From: Paralvinella palmiformis
Taxonomy: Eukaryota > Annelida > Polychaeta > Terebellida > Alvinellidae
DNA length: 64,000 nt
Assembly: GCA_025642065.1 (NCBI GenBank)
Contig: JAODUP010000462.1
Location: forward strand, 217,501 to 281,500
Reading direction: 5' to 3'
Each line of letters opens with the position of its first letter. Position 1 is the first letter of the stretch. The position numbers and the translations under genes were made by a program. The notes under the pieces are model-generated. The model was not told the DNA's origin, did no database searches, and saw only the letters and a list, made by a program, of their open reading frames with translations. Of this stretch, positions 37,022 through 51,100 are shown one piece after another.

Positions 37022-40000
37022 GCAAGTACACTTTTGGTTTGAATTTGAGGAAATTTTGAGGCACCAAGGTCAGTGGGCAAGGCACCATGACAAATATTTT
37101 TTACTCTAGAAGGCCAGGGTCTTTACTGGGTTATGCTGTGGTCGAAACTAGATTTACTGAACATAATTATAACTTTTGGCAAAATAAAACTAATCAGATT
37201 AATGTTATCCACACATAAACATTTACATGCATCTAATTTTTAAGAGAAACTGAAAGTTACTATATCCTTTATAGTAATTATATAAGCAATCAAATTAATA
37301 TGCATCTAAATTGAATATAACATCATTCTTCATCCCAAACTGATTTACTCAGAAGTAATCAACTTACATAAATTTCAGTAACGAATTGGGATTTTCCTCT
37401 CCAAATTTTTAATCTAAGCCATATACTGAATGTGCCATAGTAAATATTTACATCTAATAAGCCAATCAAAATGTGACTGACCAAAACGCCCGAAAGTAAA
37501 CTGCTACTAATAATGATGTCTGTTAAATCAGGATTCATACACATTTTGACATCTCAGATTCCAGGACTTTCCAATGTCAAATTCAAGGACCTTTTCAATG
37601 AATTCACGAACTTTTAATGCGCACAGATACACCCATATTTCGGAAGAAGTGTAACGACTGAATTCCTGTACGGTTATGATTAGAAATATAGATCTATATG
37701 TCCAAATTCCAGGACTTTCCAGGCCTGGAATCCAAATTTTCAAATTCGAGGACTTTCCAGGTTTTCAAGGAGCTGTCCGAACCCTGTAAGTGTAACTGGC
37801 TCCCAACAATTATATTATGACCATTAATGACTGATGATAGGAAATAGGCAAAGAATTAAAGAAATATTCAAGTTGATATTTCCACATGAAGTTACACTCA
37901 GTAAATAACATTTGGATAAAGTCTTGAAGTCCATAAAATACTTTGCTGAAGAGAAATTGCCCTAAGCCCTGCTGAGTTATAAGTTTGCAGTTTACTAGCA
38001 AGCTGCAATATCCCCATTACAAAATGTATAGAAATAGCATTTATTTCATCCTGTGTGTTTGGTATGATTATGGAAAGGCGTCTAAGGCATACAAGGAGGA
38101 AACCATGGATGTTTATTACTCACACCTCATTTCATCATATCACTTCAGTGGTTAATAAAGCAAAAAGAGATAGTCTGACCAAATCAGACCTCCCGGCAAG
38201 ATGATGATGATGATGATTGATGTTTTACGGCCACTTTTGTGCACATGATAGACTAAATGAACCAACCGACCTCCAAATGTAATGAAAGAAGTCAAAGATG
38301 AAATAACCTTCAGATATGCCCATGTCGAGATTCGAACACAGGTGGTAGTGATCTGTGGTCCAACACACTACCACTAGACCACGGAGACACCCCACCTCCT
38401 TGACAAAAATACATGAATAAATGTGGAAAAATTTGATTGAATTACTTCTAATTAGTATATAGCAGTCAGGGCTAAAGAAATTAGATACGCTGATAAATGT
38501 TATAAATAAATAATACAAATACTTGTCATACCACACAGTCATTCATAATAATCTGATGTACAGTTCTATATCTAACATTAGCTTACCTGTGGCAATTTCT
38601 TATCATCATCTGATAATGAATCAATGGCATTATGGAAAACCTCTTCTACTAGTTTCTTCTCAGCATCTACAGAACCACCAAAATATGTTACAGTCTTATG
38701 TTATACATGGAAACCACACATATATCTGTGTACTAACTACTCATATACTATCCATCCACAACTTATTCACTGGCACAAAAATAGCATTACACAGACCTGT
38801 ATTAAAGTCAAGTCGATTCATCTGTAAGGCATACGCTTCGCAATCCTTCCTGCTGAAGCTGAATACGATGACAGGTGCTAAATTACGCTCCATTATCATC
38901 TTAACAATCTTCAAACAGTTAGATTCACCTACAAAAAAGAGAGAAAATCAATACAGAAATGGCGGAGAGACAGAGCAGCTGAGAGACAGAACAGCTAGGA
39001 GACAGAACAGCTGAGCAAGTACAGTTGCCACATACTAATAAGGAGTTAATATTTCATTGCCATAATTGGAATGTATGAACCATATATTCATGTGTTTATC
39101 ACAACTCATCACAAATAGTCTGTAGAACATTTAAGATGTTCAACATCATACACTGCTTGTAAAGTATACCGATTTGCTCGGTTTGTAAACCTCAGCCATT
39201 ACCAAGCTGTTAGTGTCTAGTGAACCATTGACAGGGGCTTCACACAGTTCCCAGTAACATATGCAACAAGATACAGCAAGCAGCAGGCATCATATTATTT
39301 AGAAATAACTAATAAATTTGACATTGATGGAAAAACAACGACTTAAAAAGATAGTGTCAGATTGCTGGGAATAATTAATAAACATTAAAACGGTGACATG
39401 AAATCCAAACAAGATAGGGTTAGATTTATATAAGTGGGCATGCACCGATATGAAAAGTTAATACTAAGTCAATTAGAAACAAATTATCTTTAGAGTTATC
39501 AATTAAGTACTGATACGATAAGATAATTGATGCCTGGCCGCAAGTATCACGCTGGGTCTCTGGTCCGGGAATGGCTATATAAGCCAGTAGTGATTGACTC
39601 ATGGGGTAGAGCGAATAAGCATGCAGTGAAGAGACAGCGAATAAGCAGTGAATAGAACAGTGAATGAAGTAGTGTCTCTTGCAGCTGAATATAGCGACGC
39701 ATGTTACCAGATAGATCTTTTGTATAGTGGAAATAAACCCTGCTAGACGTAGCAGCAAAATACACCCAGTCTTCAGTGTGTGAAGGAACGTGCAAATGAA
39801 TGAATAGAATTGCTGCCTAGAATTCTATATGCTGTGGTTACAGGGAAGTTTCAGAGATTCCCAAATCGGTAATGATTTGTTGTTGATGATGATTTATGTT
39901 TTATGGCCACTTTTGTGCACATGGTAAGCTAAATGGGCCGAGCAACCTCCAAAGGGAATGAAGCGAAGTCGAAGACGAAACAACCTTCAGATATGCCCAA

Positions 40001-40069
40001 GCCGAGATTCAAACACAGGTGGTAGTGCCCCAGATTCCCAAATCAGATATACACAGATGCATGCCCAGT

Positions 40070-40106
<37 letters not shown>

Positions 40107-42541
40107 CACTGATGCCTTAACAGCAAATAGTTTACATTCACCTGAATAATATTTTCATGAAGCCTCCAGTTGAAACTCGGTGAATCCAAAGCCAATAACT
40201 ATCAGATTAAAATCCCATGAGATGTACAATTACCGCTTTAATCTGTTGGACAGTTTCATGAAACAAATTAAATCCACGTGAACCTAGATCTGATAGTGTG
40301 TTATTAAATATAGGGCTTTATGGCATGAATTAAAATAGCACTGACTGGTCATGTTTTTGTTCAATCCGCTGAAAGTCCAATATGTTTTTGTCAAAGTATT
40401 TATTTATATTTGTGGATATTTATACTGATGATGTTCTTGTGAATAAATATAAAGTGATATTTAGTTATTCAACATGGAGGGGGGGCGCCTCCGTGGTCTA
40501 GCGGTAGCGTGTTGGATCACAGATCACTACCACCCGGGTTTGAATCTCGGCTGTGGGCATATCTGAAGGTTGTTTCATCTTTGACTTCACTTCATTACCT
40601 TTGGAGGTCGCCCGGCCCATTTAGCCTACCATGTGCACAAAAGTGGCTGTAAAACATCAATCATCATCAACATGGAGGGGCCATATTTCATAATTCAACA
40701 AGTCTGTTGTGTCATTTATACAAAAATATTCAAAAAAACATTGACTGGTTTCTTAAATTGTGTAATATTGTGGTTGTAGGTTGTGTTGTTTTCATGAAAA
40801 TAAATGATAAAATATTTCCCTAAAATTTATGGTGTCTTAATAACTGAAGAGAACAGTTGACCCCCCCCAAAAAAAAATAATACAACTGCAGTCAGAGTTC
40901 ACAGGTTTTCTATAAAGTCTTTTAAACCACAATGGTTAAAAATATCAAGTCAAAAACAGGTTTTCGCAGTTTCGTTTTTCAAAATAACATGAAACAAAAT
41001 CATCATAAAAATGGAAAAACTAGTTTAGAACAAAGTTATTTACAAATTTCAAACTATGAATTATCCATATTATATAACGTAGATAAAATCTTTATTAAAT
41101 GGATAATAAGAAATAACATTATATCTACAAAATGTTGTTTAGTTTCATTTCCAACAACATAATAAAGTCAAACTCCTAACAATATTACTTTTTCTTATCT
41201 CAAAGGTCTGACCATCTGACCTAAAAACACAAAGTACAAAACTACCAGTGTTTTTGATTTGGGGCGTTTAAACCTAGTTTTTGACAGTATCTAGAAAAAA
41301 ACAAGTTTATAATATTTAAAAAAAAACTGTCACCAGGAAATAACACAGATAGATACTGCCTGTCACAGTGTCTATGGAAAATGCAGCATTAACTAATGGA
41401 CAGACACCGTATAAGGTTCGACAATAGGCAAACACCAGTAATGAAAAGGATTTGATAAGGAAAGAGATAATCTGGTAATAACCAGTAAATACTTTATTTT
41501 AAAAATATTTGTTTCAAACAACATTATCATACCTTTAAAACCACCCTTTCTGCCTTTTTGGTCACCTTTTGCTGCATCTCCACTATCCTTCAACACAGCC
41601 ATTGCTGTATTAAAGTTCTCTTCTTTGAATTCTCCCTAAATTGGAAAAAATGGTATATCTGATTGATTGATTTATATACAATATATATATAACATTCACT
41701 CTATAGAAGAAATAGTCTCATAAAAATGGACAATCACAATAAGAAAAAAAAGGTAAACTAATACATCCATTTTTCTACGTAATAGGAAATATTATTAACC
41801 CTGTGTGTGATATAAGCATGTGGAATAAGGCACTGGCACAGAGAATCTCGAAATATGAATTCAAACTCCGGTCGATTCTTCAGGGGACTGAATCCAGAGT
41901 GGCGCCTTTTTGTGCCGAGATGTGTGTGTGTGTGAAAGTATGTAACTGCATGTCAACTGGCATCTCCCATATACTTACATTTTCTACAACTAAGTGTATG
42001 CCATTACCCCCTGCTGGGAATATAAAATGTTGTAATGGGGTAGGGCGATAGTCAGTGTACACCACATGACACGGCTGAAAAACACAAAAAATGGTACAAT
42101 AAGCCAGCAAGTAACAACATTTATAGCTTGAAGCATACTGCACCATAGCTATTTTAATCTTAACATGATGCTGCTGAGTGAGGAATATTACGTATAAATG
42201 TCAAAGATATATGCCAACACTTGCGGCTTGTATTCAGAATCTGTATCAGTCGAAGTGATAACTGTACAAACACTTAATTCCAAAAAATGTAGTAGCTTGT
42301 AACTTATACATTCAACCACTACACCAGAAATGTCAAGTTATAAAGAGTTGTATGGAAAAGGGTCAAAACCTATCTTTGACGGTGTGCTGATAAAATTGTT
42401 TTTTAATTTTACAATTTAAATATATCTTGTATTGTTTCTAATAAAGACAGTGTCCAAAGGAAGCATACACTTCTTTGTTGAAGAAAATATTTATCACCAT
42501 GTGTACTTTATTGTACTACCAAAGCGCCATACATTGTACAC

Positions 42542-42572
<31 letters not shown>

Positions 42573-45094
42573 GAACACACCTGTTTATGTAGATAGCAGA
42601 TCCATTCAGCAAACTGTCTGGCATTTGGTATCGTGGCAGATAAGAATACATAATGTACATTATCCGGGAGCAATATAATGGTCTCCTCCCACACAACACC
42701 ACGTTCTGAAATAAATCATATTAATTATGACATATGATAATATACAAAAATAGTTATTAATCTTTGTATCAAATAAAAACTGTACCATAGATGAGAATTA
42801 TACACTTAAGAAGTTCATCTGATATTTACAGTTTATATAATTAAAATATTATGATGAACAACAGCCAGGTGACCATTTCCTCAACAATGGCTTTGTATTA
42901 CATGAGAAGATCATAATATTTTGTTTACAGATCTTTAGTATTTACTTTATTATGTAAAAAAGATTACTGCTATACAATAAATTAGCAATGTAGAAAATTT
43001 CATTATGATAGCTGGGAAATTTGTAAAAAAGGCGTTTCAGTTGTGTAACATACCTTTGTCTCTCATATAATGTATCTCATCAAAGATGACCCATGCCACC
43101 TCCCGCATGACCTCTGAACCTCGATACAACATGCTCCGTAAAATCTGAATAAAGCATATCATCAATAGTAAAATAGTACACTGGTATCACTTTTATTTCG
43201 TATTTTTTCGTTGATGTATTGAAAATTTTAATTAGTATTAATTATGGATCACATGTGAATGCCAATCGACTACCTTAGAATTAGGCAAATCAATTCTGAT
43301 GATATTAAAATACTTATTTTAATTTATTCATTCATCCAACACAAATAAATGTTTGCAACTAATAAACCATTAATTACAGGTTGGTTGTCATGCACAAATA
43401 CAAAACTTGGATGCTCATGTTCTGTAGAAATAGAGTCAGAATTACGAAACTGAATCCCTTATGTTTAGTGGTCAATGAATAGATGAGAGGGTTATTATCA
43501 ATCATCAACGCTTCATACTGCCCCATGGTGGGAAAATCAGTTAAGAGTTTTTCAGTAACCATGACATAAAAGTGATGCTGGACTCTGTAAGCTGTGACCT
43601 CATTAACTCATCCAACATCCAACAAAACGGTTTAAATAAATTGTTTTCTGCAAGTGTACGTGTGTGTAAATTCTGAATAAATTATGTATTTTTATATGCA
43701 TTATTAACACTCTCTTTCCCATTATAATGCTCAATGGCCACTTTCATACTTGAAATACATTCAAAACATTAGTCTTTTACACTACAGCCATCCATGTAAT
43801 AGTATTGCTAAAGGTGACACTAAGTGTGCTTTTTAGCGGCACTGTTTAAAGTCATTTATCTCATCCAACCAATTACCTACAAATTTATATCCGAATCGAG
43901 AGTTCTATTTTCACTTTTAACTGGTTTCCAAAATCCACGAACATCATCAGTAGACATACCTCGGTAGTCATGATAAGACAGCTAGCATTAGGATTGATGG
44001 TGACGTCTCCAGTCATTAGACCTACATCCTGGAACTCTTCAAACAGCTCCCTGTACTTCTGGTTACTGAGAGCTTTAATTGGCGTCGTGTAAATCACACG
44101 CTGCTTTGCTTTTAGCGACATTGCAATGGCATACCTGGAACGACGGAATCACATTAGCTCAGGAATGACGCTCAGTTGGGAAGAGCAATTATTATTCCAG
44201 CCGTTTATAAGTCAACATCATCTGTGTCATACGCAGCTATTAGTTTAACAAGAAATCAATAATATAAATAATTCTCAATATGTATACAGGTGGTAAACAG
44301 ATTGATGTCTGGGAATTAATAACACAATTTATTAGTTTAAATGCTATAAGATCTAGGAATTAATACTATCATTGGCAGAAGAGGTCCATCTCGTTAGATA
44401 GATACAGTTCAATAACTGCAATCTCGTAAACAATAAGATGAATTGTTTATTAGTATTGTTTCAGAAATTTCAATTTGAAGGCAGCATCGGTAACAAGACA
44501 ACTCGTACCCAAGAGCATTGTATCTCAGTCGTTTGGCGGCATAAACATTAGGGTGCCTCTATATACTTATACTGTCTGGGCATATTTATACTAATAACAG
44601 GATAGTTACTGATTAATTAATTTAGTTTCAATAGAGAGTTAGTTACTAACTGACTGCATATACAAGTAATTTACATTGTGACGATTGTCTCAGTTATTGC
44701 CGCTTTATATTGACCAAAACGTAGATATACCATCAAAGGCTCTGTAGTAAATGATAATAAGTCTAATTATTTCTAAGTCATTGACTTCATATGTGGTTCA
44801 CTGGATGTTTAATCACGCCGTTAATTTCAGTTTGAGGTTCCATATATGCACTAAAAGTTTATGTAAATAATCATTATAATTTGCCTTGATCTATTGACAA
44901 TATACAAAACACATTTGTATGAATAACGAATTATGAAAACAAAACTATTTCCTGCATTCAAAATGTCACCTGGAAATACTGCAGGGAAAAGTTTTAGTTT
45001 GGCTTAATGGACGGTACTACCATAATCATGATATTTTAGGCCTAAAAACATCCTCAGCTTAATGACCGGGTCGGCTTAATGACCGGGACCTATG

Positions 45095-45135
<41 letters not shown>

Positions 45136-48100
45136 TGGCACTGGCTCAGAACATCAACACTTAAACATCCTTTAAAATCTATACATGATTAATTCTATAA
45201 ATAAATTCATATGCATAAACTCAAACATACAAAAACCTCCACCTCCACACACATAAATAAATCATAGGTATTGATAATAAATCTGGGCTACTCATCAACA
45301 CAGTTAATCCACTTTGTGTGTGTGTGATATTTAATTTTAATTAAATAGACACATACATACTATATAACATCTTCAGGTGGCTCCTGATAGTAAGTGTGTT
45401 TTGAATAGGTTGATATACACATTCAAGAAGGAAAATATTGAAACTGGGATAGCTGTTCAATGGTGAAGGGGATTGGTTTCTGGAGCAATTGTCAGTGATA
45501 GACTCCTCTTAGAACAACAGATCTTGCCAGTGGATCACTCTTATTAGTACTAATCCAGTCATTGGCTGGTTACTTACTCTGCAACAACAGTTTTGCCAGC
45601 TGATGTGTGTGCTGACACAAGTACAGACTGATGATTCTCCAGACACAGGACAGCCTCCTTCTGGAATGGATCCAGAATAAAGGGATATTCTTTGGCTGGC
45701 TTACCAGTGGGATGAATCAACCGCTGGAACTCGTGGTTTGGAGGCAGAGCAAGCTATTGGTAGAAGTGAAAGAAAAAAAGTGCCATCAGTTATACGAGAG
45801 TTTGATGAGAATCAACCATGTGTTATCTTAATGTAAATGAGTCAACATTTACCTCGTGTGTACAAGCTTCCACTGTGTCCAATGTATGGATCTGAATTCT
45901 TGGCACTGCTTCTGCGAGGCTACAACAAGCAATAAACACATCATTAAAACAGTCCTTATAGTTCAATATAACCATTGATGTAGCAGTGAGGCCAGCCATA
46001 TTTACTATCCCTATTCTATATCCTCATTGTTACTGAGGTTCATACTAACATTTTTAATCAGCAGTCAACAAGCCAATGGATGACTGATCTGAGTTAGCTT
46101 TGTGGATAACAAGTTTTAAAAGTTCTTAGATCTAGCTCAAGGTTATTTCAGGAACTATTTTTAAGTTCTCATATTGATAACAAAGAATTGCCAAATTTTA
46201 AAAACTGATCATAACTTTGTCACAAAGCTTGTGTTTCTCACATCAGATATTTGTCTTCATTTGTCTGATCTAGGTCAGTACCGTTAAAACTAAGATAAGC
46301 TTACAGGATTCTAGGCATCAGAATTACATATAGTAAAGAGTTATTTGATATCTTAGAGGCTCAGTAAGTCACTTATGATGATGATGATTGATGTTTAACA
46401 GCCACTTTTGTGCTCATGGTAGGCTAAATGGGCCAAGCGACGTCCAAAGGTAATGAAGTGAAGCCAAAGATGAAACAACCTTCAGATATGCCCAAGCTGA
46501 GATTCGAACATGGGTGGTAGTGATCTGTGGTCCAGCACACTACCGCTAGACCATGCAGGTGCCCCTCGGACATGTGCTATGGAAAGATGATACTGTATAT
46601 ACTCGCGTATAAGTTGATTTTTTGGGTAGTGAAAAGGGAGTTCCCAGAAGCCCCCGACTTATACGCCGGTAATATTTCCTACCAATTGAAGGAAAGATGT
46701 TTTCGACACACAACACTAGAATTCAACCCAATAAGGGCCAGAGTCAGAATAAATCATCACATCACTACCTAATTTATTATTATTTTCACCAAACTGTTAT
46801 TTGGATCTCACAAACATGCCAGTCTTTATGTAATAATACTTGATAGTCATGCCCTGTTAACTACCAGTACCTTCAGACGTGCTGTGAAACAATGAATTAA
46901 TAACACTTGCTAATTGAACTTACAATCAGGCAAGTTTGTGTGAGTGATAGTTGGATCAAAATCGCCACATCTCTGCTTACTAGTCTTAGTCAATAAATTA
47001 AGATTCATTTTCACCAAACTGTTATTTGGATCTCACAAACATGCCAGTCTGTATGTAATATAATACTTGATAGTCATGGGTTGTTAACTACTGGTACCAC
47101 CAGATGATTAGCATAATATAAAAATAACTGTTCACATTGCAAACCTTGCTGCCACTTGCTGTGAAACAATTAATTAATAACACTTACCAGTTGAAGGGAG
47201 TCTACAAATACAATCAAGTGTGTTTGGTGTGACAAGTTTGTTTATTTATATTAGTTATAACATCAATGGGAAATCTGTGTGTGTGTGTGTCTCTCTCTCT
47301 CTGTGTGTCGCTGCCGGTGAAGAAATTGATATTCACTACGCACTTGCTGACACCATGAGTTTGAATGACTTGGTCAACTTTTTCGCGAATGACGACAAAG
47401 ATTCGGATTTTGAGCAAATATTGGACCTCAACTTATACAGTGAGCATATGCCCGAGGAAAGAATTACAGGGTCAAAAATTTACCTCAACTTATACGCGAG
47501 TATCTACGGTAGTGACTGGGTGAAGAGAAGCATAGCATATGAAGTGGATGGTGTAAGAGGTAGAGGAAGACTGGGATGACATAGGGTCAACTGGTGGAAA
47601 AGGATACAGGTCTGTGTGTGGGGTGAATAAGGTAAATGTGCTAGATGGAGAAGAGAAGACTAGCACAGGAACCTACTGACTAACTCTCCAGTAAGAGGGG
47701 AAAATCACCTAAAACTAATTGCTGTTGTGTTGTATGATCCTAACTTATCTTCTAAGCATACCTTCCTTGTCTAACCTTTTAATATTATAACTTTTACTGT
47801 TCATCACACACAAAGTCTACATCATCATGTTGTTAAGAAGAAAGCAAACATTAGCTGTAACTGATGTTGTTGTACAGCAACAAACTACTATGAAGTTCTG
47901 TCCCTGTACACCCTAAGATATCAGTGGTTGTGACAAGATAAATAATATAATTATATTATTTCTAAAGATGACATCTGTTTGATACAGTAATTGCCCAATA
48001 TTAGTCCTTGATAAATATGGATTGGGAATTGAAGTTTGCTATAAAAAGAAAATTAAATCCACAAATTAATTTTTTAATTCAGAAATATTTCCTCCATGAC

Positions 48101-51100
48101 AATCCTACTTGGAATATAAACTACTCGGAGTAGGTATTCCAAGTAGGTAAAAAATGGAATTGATAGATTTGGAATGAACCGAGATCTGATGGAGACTTAT
48201 TACAAACTGTTCCCATTTAAAATGATGACTTGCCTAAGTTCTTCATCCAGACTGGCTTTCATCTTCTTTGCTGTTTCAACACCATCATCCTTATCATAGA
48301 CCTGATCTATGGAGTGCTTACCCTTTACTTTCTTGAGCAAATCAATGCTTTTTCTGAAATTGAACATTTTCACATTATAATCAGATGAAATAAGCTCCTT
48401 GAATACATTTAACATGTCTAAACAGAATTACACAAAGCATACAATAGGAGAATAAAAACAGGGTATAAAATAAGTACCCAACAAAAAAATTCCAGTACTG
48501 TTCTCACTGTAGTACAATACATCTAGTTACTTGAATTTTGGCAAATAATATTTATTATGTGTATTCAGAAACCTTTTTTTGTATTCAGAATTAGCAGTGG
48601 CATAAATTGTTCAAAATATCTCATTACTGGATGATCATAAGCAAGCTGCATATAAATACATCCATTCCCCTTCATTAACACTGTACAACAACGAAAAAGG
48701 CTTTTGCCAGTACTGAAATTGTACATCCACCATACGCATCTGTAAATTAAAATTATCATATGAGTCTCTCCATTTCATCAACAGAGGTTGTATCCCCCTA
48801 GGAAAAATTGGTGCTTTAAATGGAAAATGGTTGCATTATGGATAAGACACTGACCACTCGCCATGGCAAGTGCATCTTTCTCCTGGTGAGTATCAATGGA
48901 TCTGCACTGGCCATGCTGATGAGTGCTAATATTTGGTACCATTGGCGAGCATAAAGTCTAGTACAGTCGCCAGGAAAATCTCACCCCTTAATTTGATTTG
49001 GCTGTTTTCCCACTTGCCAACTATTTTACCTGGATGCCATTTTGAGACGAATGCAGCACTATGCAATATTCATTTTATTATACTTAGACAGTGCAACAAG
49101 TGGGCATTTACAGAATGAATTAATTGGTGTTTTACAGCCACTTTTGTGCTCAAGGTAGGCTAAATGGGCCTAGCGACCTCCAAAGGTAATGAAGCGAAGT
49201 CAAAGATGAAACAATCTTCAGATATGCCCACGCTGAGATTCGTAGTGATCTGTGGTCCAACACGCTACTGCTAGACCATGGAGGGGCCCTCAGAATGAAT
49301 TAGAAGCTATGTGAAATGATGTTATTGACGTGACCTTGACATTTGACCGTTCATATTTTGATGTAAACATGGATAAATGCAGCAACGTTTATACACTTTT
49401 CAGGAAATTATATAAAATATAACCCAAACATTTTATACTATTATAGTTAAATTTAAAAGCAAATGGTAGAATATACTCTAAAATACTCCCATATGGCTTC
49501 TTTAAGGGATTATCTTACTGCCAGTTGATTTAACTCTATGTACTTTAAAATAAGTACATCACAGCTTTAATTCTTTAGAAATGCTAAGAATGAAATGTTC
49601 ACCCTATTAGGTATATTAAGATATTCCACATATTTATTTATTTTCAGAAATACATATTATTTTTATGAGATTGTCGAGAATGTGAAGAAAAAAAACAATA
49701 AATCAATTTGATCAAATAAATCTGATTTATTAAAAAAAATCATGATATTTTCCAACCCTGATTGCAATAAACGTAATATTTTCTCCAGCAGTATAATGTA
49801 GTTGGCTACATCAATCATATTCTTCGTGTGGACTTAGCAAAGGAATTACTGGAACGGCGGCTGATGTAGAGTGTTTCTGAGTCCAAACCAATAGCAAAAG
49901 TTTAAATCACATTTTATTAATCTAAGGAATACTCCCCAAACAAACCTGTCAATTTAGTATATATATTAAAGGCAATGGCAAAACTCTATCCCAGTTTTTA
50001 TTAACTGAAGATATACAATAACATATGAAATGTCATATACTGGAGTTATTACAGATACAATTTCTAGAATGCAATAATAATTCTTAATCTCAGAAAAAAT
50101 GCTGATATTTCCATAGGTACAGTTTCTGGAGGATGAAAGGTGATGCATTAATTCTTTGTTCCAGAAAGGTGTATAATAATTAAAAAATCCACTCCTTGGT
50201 CCCCATTCATCACCACTATTACACACAAAAATATAATTAACCTATAATGTTTAATGAAATTCAGTCAGATGCATAAAGGAATAAAACAGTGTGACTCTAT
50301 AGTCCTCTGAGATGATAATTTCAACTTAGAAATAAAGATAACAATGGAATACCTCACATATGATTTGTCTATTAATATTGTAGGTCCCAGTCATTAAGCC
50401 GGGAATCTGTGTCAACATTTTGGCCCTTATTTTTGGAGGTCGGTTTAATGTTATTTCAATGTCAAGAAATCCAGTCACTGGGAGAAATTTTTTCAGCATG
50501 TTAGCAGCAGTCTAGATGCAAACAGACATCAATTGTCATTTTGATTTAAACTCATGCAGTAATAGAGTGAAAATAGAAGTGAAACAAGTTGATGATAATT
50601 ATACATGGTTTTATAATGAATATTAATATGTAGAATTATCTGATTTATTTAATTATGGACAAATGTTGTTTAACCCATCAGCACATTTCACAACTTTCAA
50701 TTAGAAGGCAGCGCTGGTAACATGAAAACTAGTACCCAAGAGTGTCGTATCTCCTTCGTCTGGTGGCATCAACATTAGGGTGTCCCCATATTTTGTCTGA
50801 GCATATTTATACTAATAACAGGATAATTACTGATTAATTAATTTATTTTCAATAGAGAGTTAGTTACTAACTGACCTCATATACCGGTAATTTACATTGT
50901 CTCAGTTATTGCTGCGTTAGTCACCAAAAAGTACCATCAAAGGCTCAGTAGTAATTGACAATATGTCTAATTATTTCTAAGTCATTGACTTCATATGCGG
51001 TTCACTGAATGTTTAATGATACCGTTAATTTAGGTTTGAGGTCCTATGCATGCGCTAACAGTTTGTGTAAATGAACGTTATAATTTGCCTTGATCTATTG

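Noticed and set aside
39426..39795. Two overlapping minus frames of 82-110 codons
   Set aside because: They lie antisense in the candidate solo LTR within an MTREX intron and have no recognisable domain.
47220..47579. Independent 119-codon gene in MTREX intron 2
   Set aside because: The frame lies inside the TIR element and crosses its right end at 47509, so at most it is part of a transposase remnant.
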